From Paraburkholderia ferrariae NBRC 106233 (GTDB lineage: Bacteria; Pseudomonadota; Gammaproteobacteria; Burkholderiales; Burkholderiaceae), in NCBI RefSeq assembly GCF_000685035.1, contig NZ_BAYB01000001.1, positions 17,508 to 81,507 on the forward strand: 64,000 nt of DNA, read 5' to 3'. This document shows positions 28,070 through 37,459 of the stretch, one piece after another; the first letter of the stretch is position 1, and each line of letters starts with the position of its first letter. The notes under the pieces are model-generated. The model saw only the letters and a list, made by a program, of their open reading frames with translations. It did not search any database and was not told the origin of the DNA. The translations under genes and the position numbers were made by a program.

Positions 28070-31024
28070 TCAGGGCTGCGTTCCGGCCCGTCCAGGGGCG
28101 AGATTCGACAGCACGGCCACGGGCAGCGCCGCGAGCACGTCGCGTACGAGCAATCGATTGCCCTCGCTGGCGGTTGTGGTCGTGTCGCTCAGCCAGTCGT
28201 GCCACTGGGGCGCGGCAAGTCCCTCCGGCAAGACGATCGCGGTATCGCCCCAGCGCTGGGGCGCGACGAGCGGCACGTCGCCCTCCAGCCAGGCGGCGGC
28301 GAGGCGCGTGCCGACGATTACCGCGCACGAGTCGCGATGGCGGCGGGCGAAAGCGATCACATGCGCCGCCCCTTCGCCGCGCACTTCGAGCGGCACATAA
28401 GCGCCTTCGCGCAGCAATTCCGGCGCGCGAGCCCGCAAGGCGAAGAGGCGCCGCAGCGTAGCGAACTTCACCCGGCCGTCGCGCCAGTGCGCGAGTTTCG
28501 CGCTGGGCGGTTCGTCGTCGATAGCCGCTGCGCGCGCCGCGTAATCGACGGGCCGGCGGTTGTCCGGATCGACGAGGCTGAAGTCCCATAGCTCCGTACC
28601 CTGGTAGAGATCGGGCACGCCCGGCGACGTGAGGCGCAGCGTGGTTTGCAGCAGCGCATTGAGCGCCCCGGCGGGCGCGATGCGCGCGACGAAGCCGGCG
28701 AGTTCGTGCAGGAAGCCGTCGCGGTGCTGCGGGGCGAGGATGTCGAACAGAAATGCCTGGCAGTCCGATTCATAGGCTTCGTCGGGCGAGAGCCAGTTCG
28801 TGCGCAGCTTCGCCTCGCGCAAGGCTTTTAGTTGCCACTGGGCGATGCGCTCGGCCAGTGCGCGCACGCCGGCTTCGTCGCCGGGGTCGAGGTCGGGCGG
28901 CCAGCAGCCCACGAGCGTCTGGTAGAGCATCGCTTCGGCGGCGGGGCCCGGCGCCCAGTCGGTGCTGCCCGCACGGTCGTTGCGGCGGTGCGGCAGATTC
29001 AGCGTGGACCACGCGCGCAGGGCCGCGCTCCAGTCGGCGGGCAGCTCGCTCAGCACGGCGAGGCGCGCGCGCACGTCTTCGCCGCGCTTGTGGTCGTGCG
29101 TTGCCGTGGCGAGCAGTGCGTAAGGCGCGTGCTTTTGACGCTCGGCATTGGCGGCATGGAAGTCTTCGACACTGCGGGCGAAGTCGTCCGGGTCCGCGCC
29201 CACTTCGTTGCGCGAGAGCAGGCGGCCGTAGCGATAGAGCGCGGTGTCCTCGTTTGCCTTCGCCGCGAGCGGGGCGGTGAGTTGCGAGAACAGCGCGAGC
29301 GCGGTGCGTTGCGCGATGAGCGCGTGGCTCAGCGGTGCGTTTTGCGGGCCGCCGTTGCCCGCACCTTTGGCGCTTGCCTTGATCGCGGCGTTATGCGCGG
29401 TGTTTTGTGATGCGCTTTGTGCCGCGGTCTGCGTGCGCTGCGGCTGAGGCTGCGGGTTCGGGTTCGCTGCCGCTGCCGCCGCGTCGCCCGCTTGCGCAGC
29501 CGTATCGGGAGAACGCGCGCCCAGCCATGCATCGACCTGATCGAGCACGGCGCGGTTCGCGCGCGGCAGGGCAGCGCGCGCCGCATCGAGCGCCACGCTG
29601 AAATAGCGGTTGTCGATTGGTCCGCGCAAGCCGTTCGCGGGATAGATGCGATAGACCGGGCAGTGCATGGCAAGCTGCGCGACCACGCGATGCACGCTCG
29701 CGTAGGTGTAGTCGCGCGTGGCGGTTTGTTCGCGCGCGATGCGGTGCAGCGCGCGCGCGGCGTGATCCAGTTCGGCGGCCAGATATGCGGCGAGTATCTC
29801 GCGGCGCGCTTCGAGCGCTACCTGCGCAAACGAAGCGTCCGATCCGCTGATCGCCGCCCACGTGTCCCCCAGCGGCGCGGCGCCCGCCGGGTCGTGCAGC
29901 AACGCGCCCACGTCGTTCATGAAATCGTAGCCCGTGGTGCCCTGCACGGGCCAGTCGGCGCGCAGCGCCTCGCCGCGCGCCAGAATCTTTTCCACCACCA
30001 CATACGGCAGCGTCGCGCGCAGCGGCACCAGTCGCTGGCGCAGGCGCTCGCAGTATTCGCGCGGATCGGCGAGCCCGTCGATGTGATCGATGCGCAGTCC
30101 GTCGATCACGCCATCCGCGTAAAGCCGGAACACGAGCTTGTGCACGGCCTCGAACACGTCGTGCCGCTCCACGCGCACGCCGGCCAGCGCGCTGATGTCG
30201 AAGAAGCGCCGCCAGTTCACCTCGTCGGTGGCGGTGCGCCACCAGGCGAGCCGGTAATGCTGGCGTTCGAGCAGGCGGTGCAGGCGCTCGCGCGGCACCG
30301 GGTCCGCACCCGCATAGCCTTCCAGCAGGGAATCGATGGCGTCCGTGCCGTTGCGCTTGACGAAGGCGCGCAGCGCGTCGCGCGCCGCCGCCGCGCGCGG
30401 CTGGTCGTCGGGCTGGGTGGTGAGCCCCTGGAAGTGCGCCGCGAGCGCGTCGAGATCGGCGCGATTCGCCGACTGCAGGAGGGCCGCATAGTCGGTCGGG
30501 CAGACCGGGCACACGTGCGGGCCGTAGGCCACGACAAAGCGCCCGTCGCGTGCGTCGAACTTCAGTTCGATGCGGCCCGAAGCCAGTTCCTCGCCGTACT
30601 GCGCGCCGAGAAATGGCATCAGCACCTTGCCGCGCAGCGCGGGGTCGGGCGAATGCCAGTCCACGTCGAAATGGCGCGCGCAGGCGCTATGCCGCCCCCA
30701 CTCGAGGATGTCGAGCCACCATGCGTTGTGCGAGCCGCCCACGCCCATGTGATTGGGCACGACGTCGATGACGAGGCCCATGCCGCGCTCGTGCACCGCG
30801 GCGGCGAGGCGCCGCAATCCCGCTTCGCCGCCGAGTTCGGCGCTCACGGTGCCGTAATCGACCGTGTCGTAGCCGTGCATCGAGCCGGGCTGCGCGGTCG
30901 TGACCGGCGAGGTGTAGAGGTGGCTCACGCCGAGCGCCGCGAAGTAGTCGAGCTGCGCGAGCGCGTCGTCGAACGTGAAGGTGTGATTGAGCTGCAGCCG
31001 CAGCGTCGCGCGGGGGTAGGTCAT
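28070..31024 (-). CDS. treY: maltooligosyltrehalose synthase
   Basis: A GH13 enzyme that turns the reducing-end alpha-1,4 linkage of maltodextrins into alpha,alpha-1,1, making a trehalosyl end. The N-terminus has PRATLRLQLNHTFTFDDA and HLYTSPVTTAQPGSMHGYD; the nucleophile motif is GVIDGLRIDHIDGLADPREY, and the acid/base glutamate is in YVVVEKILARGE. It is 984 residues, longer than most, because a low-complexity insert of about 60 residues (Gln/Asn/Ala/Pro, about 500-562) interrupts the barrel. It is last in the glucan/trehalose operon and its start overlaps the malQ stop by 4 bases. Confidence 0.94.
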   Translation of the reverse strand: MTYPRATLRLQLNHTFTFDDALAQLDYFAALGVSHLYTSPVTTAQPGSMHGYDTVDYGTVSAELGGEAGLRRLAAAVHERGMGLVIDVVPNHMGVGGSHNAWWLDILEWGRHSACARHFDVDWHSPDPALRGKVLMPFLGAQYGEELASGRIELKFDARDGRFVVAYGPHVCPVCPTDYAALLQSANRADLDALAAHFQGLTTQPDDQPRAAAARDALRAFVKRNGTDAIDSLLEGYAGADPVPRERLHRLLERQHYRLAWWRTATDEVNWRRFFDISALAGVRVERHDVFEAVHKLVFRLYADGVIDGLRIDHIDGLADPREYCERLRQRLVPLRATLPYVVVEKILARGEALRADWPVQGTTGYDFMNDVGALLHDPAGAAPLGDTWAAISGSDASFAQVALEARREILAAYLAAELDHAARALHRIAREQTATRDYTYASVHRVVAQLAMHCPVYRIYPANGLRGPIDNRYFSVALDAARAALPRANRAVLDQVDAWLGARSPDTAAQAGDAAAAAANPNPQPQPQRTQTAAQSASQNTAHNAAIKASAKGAGNGGPQNAPLSHALIAQRTALALFSQLTAPLAAKANEDTALYRYGRLLSRNEVGADPDDFARSVEDFHAANAERQKHAPYALLATATHDHKRGEDVRARLAVLSELPADWSAALRAWSTLNLPHRRNDRAGSTDWAPGPAAEAMLYQTLVGCWPPDLDPGDEAGVRALAERIAQWQLKALREAKLRTNWLSPDEAYESDCQAFLFDILAPQHRDGFLHELAGFVARIAPAGALNALLQTTLRLTSPGVPDLYQGTELWDFSLVDPDNRRPVDYAARAAAIDDEPPSAKLAHWRDGRVKFATLRRLFALRARAPELLREGAYVPLEVRGEGAAHVIAFARRHRDSCAVIVGTRLAAAWLEGDVPLVAPQRWGDTAIVLPEGLAAPQWHDWLSDTTTTASEGNRLLVRDVLAALPVAVLSNLAPGRAGTQP

Positions 31025-33240
31025 GGCGTCGGGCCTGTGGGCGGCGCGGCGGGCGTGCCGGAAGCGGTGGGATCGGCCTGCGGCGCCGCGGCGTCCGTGA
31101 CGGCTTCGCGCGCGCGGACCACCGTTTCCACGCGCGCGGCAAACGCCGGGTCCGCGTAGAGCAGATCGACGGGAAGCGGCAGGCGCTGGCGCCAGTTCGG
31201 GTGTTCGTCGATGGAGCCGGGCAGGTTGGGCTGTTCCGCGAGCCCGAGCAGGTCTTCGAGCGGACAGGTCGCGAGCGGGCTCGCGGTGGCGGCCACGTAG
31301 CCGAGCGCGCCTTCGACCGGCGCGCGCTCCGGCGGCGGCAGTGCTTCGTCATGCGGGGCGAAGCCCGCTTGCTGGAGCGCCTGCCAGAGCGCCCGGCGGT
31401 CCACGTCGCGCTCCGCATGGGCGAGCGCGATGGGGTCTCGGCCGTCCGCGCGCGGCAGCGTCTGGCCGATGCGGTGGCGCCAGTCGATATCGAGTCCGCG
31501 CCACCAGCCGGCCACCGTGGGCAGATCGTGCGTGGTGGTGGTGGCGATGCCGTTCGTGTCCCAGCGCGGGGGCGCGAGAAACGCGTTGCCGTCGCGTTCG
31601 AACCAGAGCACGCGGATGCCGTAGAGCGCGTGCGAGGCGAGCCGCTCGCGCAGGCCGGGCGGCACGGTGCCGAGGTCTTCGCCGATCACGATGGCGCGAT
31701 GTCGCCACGATTCGAGCGCGATGAGCCGCACGAGGTCTTCGAACGGATAGCGCAGATACGCGCCGTGCTTCGCGCTCTCGCCTTCGGGCACGAGCCACAG
31801 GCGCCGCAGGCCGAGAATGTGGTCGATGCGCACGCCGCCCGCGTGCACGAACGCGGCGCGCAGCATGTCGATGAAGGCGCGAAAGCCGCTGTTGTGCATC
31901 GCGCGCGGCGAGAACGTGGTGAGCCCCCAGCTCTGGCCGGCCTGGTTGAAGATGTCGGGCGGCGCGCCGACCGAAACGCGCTGGAGCATGTCCTGCGGCA
32001 GCGACCACGCGTGGCTGCCCGCGCCGTCGCAGCCCACCGCGAGATCGGCGACGAGTCCGATCGCCATGCCGGCTTCGCGCGCGTCCTGTTGCGCGCGCCC
32101 GAGCCCTTGTGCGGCGAGCCACTGCAGAAAGCGGTGGAAATCGACTTCGCGCCGGTTGGCGGCCGCGAACGCGGCCACCTCGGGGCTGCGCGGATCGCGC
32201 AAGCCGGCCGGCCAGTCGCGCCAATGTGCCGATCCGCCGGGGCTGGCCAGCATCGACGCCTGGAGCGCTTCGAAGCGCGCGTGATCTTCGAGCGATTCGC
32301 CGCCGCGCGCGCAGAAGGCTTCGAACGCAGCGGCGCGCGGCGAATCGCTCGCGCGCTCTTCCTTCTCGAAGCGTTCGAAGAGTGCGCGCAAGACCTGGAG
32401 CTTGAGCGGCACCGCGCGTTTCCAGTCGATCTGCGGCAGCGCTTCGAGCTCCTGCAACGCGGCTTGCGCGTGGACCGCCGCACAGGCTTCGTGCGCCGCC
32501 TGGGCGCCGAAGGTCGCTGCCGGGTCGATGTGGGCGACGTTCAGCCACAGCCGCGAGGAGGGCGCATAGGGGCTGAAATGGCCGGGCAGCGCGCTGAACA
32601 TCGCATGCGTGGGGCTCACGGCCAGCGCCTGCGCGCCGTGCCGCGCGCTGTGCACCGCGAGCGTGGCGAGCGCCGTGTAGTCGCCGATGCCGCCGTCGCT
32701 CTTGCGCCGCAGCCCGTAGAGTTGCGCGGCTACGCCCCAGAGTGCGGGCACCCGGCCGGCCGCGCCGTGACGCGCGCGCCAGGCGTCGGCGATGGTGTGG
32801 CAGTGCGGTGGCGCCACGGCGAGCGTGAGGCGATGGTCGTTCACGAAGAGCGTGTGATAGCCGAGCTCGCTGAGCGGCGCGAGCAGGGCGGTTTCGCCCT
32901 TGGGCGACGTGAAGCGGCCCTCGATGCGCTCGCCGCTCTCCAGTTCGATGCGGTAGTGGCTGCCCGAGCGCACGGCCGAAGCCGGCAGCGCAATCGCGCT
33001 CTCGTATTCTGCCGTGACGAGCGGCGGCAGGCGCCGCGCCGACTGCTCCGCGTTGAGGAGCGCCGCGCTCTGGCGCAACTGTGCCGCGCTCGCGCACGGC
33101 AGTCCCGCGCAGGCGAGCAGTGCTTCGAGCGTGCTGTCCGGCACGCGCTGCATGACGCCATGCGCATCGGCCCATTCGACTTCGAAGCCGGCGCGCGCAG
33201 CGAGGCTCGCGAGCGTTTCCGTGCGGCGTGCCGTATTCAT
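31021..33240 (-). CDS. malQ: 4-alpha-glucanotransferase
   Basis: A GH77 amylomaltase of 739 residues that disproportionates maltodextrins. Catalytic elements are GGVRIDHILGLRRLWLVP (nucleophile Asp), IVIGEDLGTVPPGLRERL (acid/base Glu) and TTTHDLPTVAGWW (transition-state Asp). An extra N-terminal domain of about 140 residues is present, as in proteobacterial MalQ. It probably recycles the short stubs left by TreZ/TreY and GlgX. ATGA-type overlaps with treZ upstream and treY downstream indicate translational coupling. Confidence 0.95.
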   Translation of the reverse strand: MNTARRTETLASLAARAGFEVEWADAHGVMQRVPDSTLEALLACAGLPCASAAQLRQSAALLNAEQSARRLPPLVTAEYESAIALPASAVRSGSHYRIELESGERIEGRFTSPKGETALLAPLSELGYHTLFVNDHRLTLAVAPPHCHTIADAWRARHGAAGRVPALWGVAAQLYGLRRKSDGGIGDYTALATLAVHSARHGAQALAVSPTHAMFSALPGHFSPYAPSSRLWLNVAHIDPAATFGAQAAHEACAAVHAQAALQELEALPQIDWKRAVPLKLQVLRALFERFEKEERASDSPRAAAFEAFCARGGESLEDHARFEALQASMLASPGGSAHWRDWPAGLRDPRSPEVAAFAAANRREVDFHRFLQWLAAQGLGRAQQDAREAGMAIGLVADLAVGCDGAGSHAWSLPQDMLQRVSVGAPPDIFNQAGQSWGLTTFSPRAMHNSGFRAFIDMLRAAFVHAGGVRIDHILGLRRLWLVPEGESAKHGAYLRYPFEDLVRLIALESWRHRAIVIGEDLGTVPPGLRERLASHALYGIRVLWFERDGNAFLAPPRWDTNGIATTTTHDLPTVAGWWRGLDIDWRHRIGQTLPRADGRDPIALAHAERDVDRRALWQALQQAGFAPHDEALPPPERAPVEGALGYVAATASPLATCPLEDLLGLAEQPNLPGSIDEHPNWRQRLPLPVDLLYADPAFAARVETVVRAREAVTDAAAPQADPTASGTPAAPPTGPTP

Positions 33241-35150
33241 ACGGGCTCCTCACGGTGGACGATGCGCGCGTCGTGATGGCTCGCGTACTCCGGCACGTCG
33301 CCGGTTAGCCACGCGAGGGTGGCGCAGGCCGGCAGCACGCCGTTGGCGATGCGGTCGCGTGCGCGCGGCGGCGTTTCGAACACCACCATGCCGTCCGGCT
33401 CGTGGTCCAGCGGCACGCCTTCGTGGCCGAGATTCAGCGCGATCGTGAGCACCGCGCCATCGGCGAGACGCCAGCGCGCGACGAGCGCCGCGAGGTCGTT
33501 GCCCGCGTCGTCGGCGAGCACGGTGGCGCCGAGCGCGCGCGCATGGCGCAGGCGCGGCATCAGCAGACGGGCGCGCACCGCAAGCGCCGACTTGTAGAAG
33601 TGCAGCCATTCGAGCCGCTCGCCGTCGAGGCGCGTATCGAGCGCCGGCGACGCATTCACGAAGGTTTGCCGATCGTTGGGATCGGGGATCTGCTCGCGCC
33701 GCGCGGGATCGGCGAATGCGCCGAACGTCGCGAACTCGCGGCGGCGCCCTTCGCGCACCGCATCGGCGAGCGTGCCCGTGTAGGCCGTGAAGTACTGGAA
33801 CGGCTGCGTGGAGCCGTATTCTTCGTCCATGAACAGCAGGGGAATCTGCGGCGTGAGCAGGTAGAGCGCCGTGGCCGCGCGCAGGGCGTCGTCGTTGCGG
33901 GCGAGCGCGCGCAGCCGCTCGCCGAAGGCGCGGTTGCCGATCTGGTCGTGGTTCTGCAGGAACACCACGAAGGCCGTGGGCGGCAGATGCGCGCTCGGCT
34001 CGCCGCGCGGCTGTCCTTCGTGAACCGGCGACGGCTCGCCCTGATAGGCGAAGCCTTCGGCCAGCACGCGCGCGAGCTGGCGGATGGGGTGCTGCGAGAA
34101 CGCGCGATAGTAGCCCTCGTTTTCGCCGGTCAGCAGCACGTGCAGCGTGTGATGGGCGTCGTCGTTCCATTGCGCGTCGAAATGGCATTCGAGCAGATTC
34201 GCCGCGTTGTGCTCGTTCTCCAGCACGAGATGCACTTGACGGCCGCTTTCCACGCGCGCGTGCACCTGGTCGGCCAGTTCGCGCAGCCAGGGCACGTTGC
34301 CGATGGCATGCGCGGCGTCGATGCGCAGCCCGTCGAAGCGGTACTCCGTGAGCCAGTAGAGCGCGTTGTCGCAGAAGAAGTCGCGCACTTCGAAGCGGTC
34401 GAAGTCGAGCGCTTCGCCCCACGGCGTTTTCACATCCGCGCGGAAAAACGGCTTCGCGTACTGGCCGAGCCAGTTGCCGTCCGGGCCGAAGTGGTTGTAC
34501 ACGACGTCGATGAACACCTGGAGGCCGAGGCCGTGCGCGGTATCGACGAGCGTTTTCAGTTCGTCGGGGCTGCCGTAGGCCGCGTGCGGCGCGTAGGGCA
34601 GCACGCCGTCGTAGCCCCAGCCGCGCTCGCCCACGTAGTCGTTCAGCGGCATCAGTTCGACGGCGGTCACGCCCAGTTCCGCCAGTGCCGGAAGCCGTTC
34701 GGTCACGCCGCGATAACCGCCCAGCGTGCCGACGTGCAATTCGTACAGCACGGTCTCTTCCCAGGGGCGGCCCAGCCACTGCGCGTGCTGCCAGGCATAG
34801 GCGCGCGGATCGAGCACTTCGCTCGGCCCGTGCACGCCTTCGGGCTGGAAGCGCGAGGCGGGGTCGGGCACAGCCTGGCCGCTCTCGATGCGATAGCGAT
34901 AGCGCGTGCCCGGCCCGCAGGGCGCTTCGGCCTCGAACCAGCCGTTGCCGGTGGGCGTCATGTCGAGAGGGGCGGGCGGCGCCGCGCCGTCGGGCATGCG
35001 TTCGAACACCACCTGGGCCGTGCGCGACGAAGGCGCCCAGAAGCGAAAGCGCGTGCGCGGCTGCGCGCGCGATGCGCCGGTGAGCTGCGCGCCGAACGGC
35101 ATGCAATGCATGTAATGGTGCGCGTGAGGACGGGTTGAAGTCGCAGACAT
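33237..35150 (-). CDS. treZ: malto-oligosyltrehalose trehalohydrolase
   Basis: A GH13 enzyme of 637 residues that releases trehalose from the trehalosyl end made by TreY. It has an N-terminal CBM48-like domain (MPFGAQLTG, TRFRFWAPSSRTAQVVF), then the barrel with YRFDGLRIDAAHAIG (nucleophile), HLVLENEHNAANLL (Glu) and VVFLQNHDQIGNRAFG (third Asp). The ATG at 35150 gives the typical N-terminus; the frame continues open to 35738 into glgX, which is a shadow. It lies 14 bases after glgX. Confidence 0.94.
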   Translation of the reverse strand: MSATSTRPHAHHYMHCMPFGAQLTGASRAQPRTRFRFWAPSSRTAQVVFERMPDGAAPPAPLDMTPTGNGWFEAEAPCGPGTRYRYRIESGQAVPDPASRFQPEGVHGPSEVLDPRAYAWQHAQWLGRPWEETVLYELHVGTLGGYRGVTERLPALAELGVTAVELMPLNDYVGERGWGYDGVLPYAPHAAYGSPDELKTLVDTAHGLGLQVFIDVVYNHFGPDGNWLGQYAKPFFRADVKTPWGEALDFDRFEVRDFFCDNALYWLTEYRFDGLRIDAAHAIGNVPWLRELADQVHARVESGRQVHLVLENEHNAANLLECHFDAQWNDDAHHTLHVLLTGENEGYYRAFSQHPIRQLARVLAEGFAYQGEPSPVHEGQPRGEPSAHLPPTAFVVFLQNHDQIGNRAFGERLRALARNDDALRAATALYLLTPQIPLLFMDEEYGSTQPFQYFTAYTGTLADAVREGRRREFATFGAFADPARREQIPDPNDRQTFVNASPALDTRLDGERLEWLHFYKSALAVRARLLMPRLRHARALGATVLADDAGNDLAALVARWRLADGAVLTIALNLGHEGVPLDHEPDGMVVFETPPRARDRIANGVLPACATLAWLTGDVPEYASHHDARIVHREEPV

Positions 35151-35164
35151 GACGATTCCTGTTG

Positions 35165-37390
35165 CTATCCGGCCGCCCCGGAGGGTGCTGCCGTTCCTGG
35201 GCTCGTGCCGGGATTCATCCTCGGATCGGGCGGCGGCGGTGCATCGTCGCGCAGGGCCGGCTCGTGCACGGCCGCTTCGTGCGCGTTCTTGCGCGTGGGC
35301 CACGCGCACAGCACCGCGATGGTGTGCGCAGCCACTTCGAACGTGGCGCCGGGCAGCCTGTGCGGCGCTGCCTCCGGATGCGCGCTGTCGAGCAGCACGT
35401 CCCACTGCATGGACGGCGCGGGCGCCGAGAACGCAATCGCGGCGGGCGCGGCGTTCAGCATGATCAACAATACTTCTATTTCGCCGTCGAGGCCCGGCCC
35501 CGCACGCCGCATGACGAGCGCGCGGCCCTCGGGGTCTTGCCAGGCTTCGGGCGAAAGCGCTTCGCCGCGCTCGTCGAACCAGTCGATGTCGTGCACCTCG
35601 GGCAGCACTTCGCGCTCGCCGAACAGAAAACGTGTTTCGCGCAGCAAGGGATGATCCCGGCGCAGCGCGATGGCGCGCGCGGCGAAGGCCGTCATCGCCT
35701 CGCCTTCCGGGGAGGCGGCGAGCGTCCAGTCCACCCACGAAATCTCGTTGTCCTGGCAGTAGGCATTGTTGTTGCCGCGCTGCGTGCGGCAGGCTTCGTC
35801 GCCTGCCAGCAGCATCGGCGTGCCGAGTGCGACGAACAGCGTGGCAAGCATCGAGCGTGCCACGCGTGCGCGCGTATCGACGATGGCGGGGTCGTCGGTC
35901 GCGCCTTCCGCGCCCCAGTTCGCGCTCCAGTTTTCGTTGTGGCCGTCGTGGTTGTCTTCGCCGTTGGCCTCGTTATGTTTGCGATCGTAGGCCACCACGT
36001 CGGCGAGCGTGAAGCCGTCGTGCGAGGTGACGAAGTTGATCGACGCCCAGGGGCGCCGCTTGCGTTTGTCGAAGAGGTCCGCGGAGCCCGTGAGCCGCGC
36101 GGCGAGTTCGGGACGCTGGTGCGGGTCGCCGCGCCAGAAGCGCCGCACGCTGTCGCGAAAGCGGTCGTTCCATTCGGAGAAGCCGGGCGGATGATTGCCG
36201 AGCTGATAGCCGCCCGGACCCACGTCCCACGGTTCGGAGATTAGCTTGCATTGCGAGAGTACCGGGTCCTGGCGCAGCGCGTCGAAGAAGCCGCTGCCCG
36301 GGTCGAAGCCGTGCGCCTCGCGGCCGAGCGTGACGCCCAGGTCGAAGCGAAAGCCGTCGATGCGGTAGGAATTCGCCCAGTAGCGCAGCGAGTCGGTCAC
36401 CATCTGCAGCACGCGCGGATGCGAGAGGTTCAGCGTGTTGCCGACGCCCGTGTCGTTGATGAGGTGGCGCTCGTCGCCGGGCACGACGCGGTAATAGCTG
36501 GCGTTGTCGAGGCCGCGCCACGAGACCGTGGGGCCGGTTTCGCCGCCTTCGCAGGTGTGGTTGTAGACCACGTCGAGAAAGACCTCGATGCCGGCCGCGT
36601 GCAGCTGGCGCACGGCAATGCGCATCATGTCGGGGTCGTAGCCGCCCAGGTACGAGGGCTCCGGCGCGAAGAACGCGGCGCTGTTGTAGCCCCAGTAGTT
36701 GCGCAGGCCGCGCTCCACGAGAAAGCGTTCGTTCATGAACGCATGCACGGGCAGCAGTTCGACGGCGGTTACGCCCAGCTTGTGCAGATGATCGATGAAG
36801 TGCGGGTTCGCGAGCCCGGCGAAGGTCCCGCGCGTATGCGCGCGCAGGTCGTGGCGCAGGATCGAGATGCCGCGCAGATGCGTTTCGAAGATCACGGTCT
36901 TGTCCCAGGGCACGTGGGGGCGCACGTCCTGCGACCAGTCGAAGGTGTCGGCCACCACCATCGCCTTGGGCATGGCGGGCGCGGAGTCGCGGCGCTCCAG
37001 CGAAAGGTCGGCGCGGTTCGAATGCACGCGGTAGCCGTAGAGCGTGTCGGACCAGCGGAACTGGCCGACGAGGCGCCGTGCATAGGGGTCGAGCAGCAGC
37101 TTGTGCGGATTGAAGCGATGCCCCTGCTGCGGCTGGTAGGGGCCATGCGCGCGCAGGCCGTATACGGTGCCCGGATGCGCGCCGGGCAGGTAGCCGTGCC
37201 AGATTTCGTCGGTGCATTCCGGCAGTGCGTAGCTCATGCGTTCCTTGCGCCCTGTGCGGTCGAAGAGGCACACCTCGATGCGCCACGCGTGAGCCGAAAA
37301 CACGGCGAAATTGGTGCCGAGCCCGTCCCACGTCGCGCCGAGCGGCCACGGCGAGCCCGGCAGCAGGCGGTCGGGCATGCCGTTAGCCAT
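35165..37390 (-). CDS. glgX: glycogen debranching enzyme (GlgX/TreX, isoamylase type)
   Basis: A GH13 enzyme of 741 residues that cuts alpha-1,6 branches. The N-terminal CBM48 is GSPWPLGATWDGLGTNFAVF. Catalytic segments are YRIDGFRFDLGVTLGRE, LISEPWDVGPGGYQLG and VTSHDGFTLADVVAY. In trehalose operons this enzyme is often called TreX and supplies linear chains to TreY. An in-frame ATG four codons later (37378) is an alternative start. It lies between glgB and treZ. Confidence 0.94.
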   Translation of the reverse strand: MANGMPDRLLPGSPWPLGATWDGLGTNFAVFSAHAWRIEVCLFDRTGRKERMSYALPECTDEIWHGYLPGAHPGTVYGLRAHGPYQPQQGHRFNPHKLLLDPYARRLVGQFRWSDTLYGYRVHSNRADLSLERRDSAPAMPKAMVVADTFDWSQDVRPHVPWDKTVIFETHLRGISILRHDLRAHTRGTFAGLANPHFIDHLHKLGVTAVELLPVHAFMNERFLVERGLRNYWGYNSAAFFAPEPSYLGGYDPDMMRIAVRQLHAAGIEVFLDVVYNHTCEGGETGPTVSWRGLDNASYYRVVPGDERHLINDTGVGNTLNLSHPRVLQMVTDSLRYWANSYRIDGFRFDLGVTLGREAHGFDPGSGFFDALRQDPVLSQCKLISEPWDVGPGGYQLGNHPPGFSEWNDRFRDSVRRFWRGDPHQRPELAARLTGSADLFDKRKRRPWASINFVTSHDGFTLADVVAYDRKHNEANGEDNHDGHNENWSANWGAEGATDDPAIVDTRARVARSMLATLFVALGTPMLLAGDEACRTQRGNNNAYCQDNEISWVDWTLAASPEGEAMTAFAARAIALRRDHPLLRETRFLFGEREVLPEVHDIDWFDERGEALSPEAWQDPEGRALVMRRAGPGLDGEIEVLLIMLNAAPAAIAFSAPAPSMQWDVLLDSAHPEAAPHRLPGATFEVAAHTIAVLCAWPTRKNAHEAAVHEPALRDDAPPPPDPRMNPGTSPGTAAPSGAAG

Positions 37391-37459
37391 GGCGCCGCCC
37401 CTTTCGTTGTTCTTCGTATTGCATCGTTATCCTGATGTTTTTCTTCGAGGGCGGTTTCG

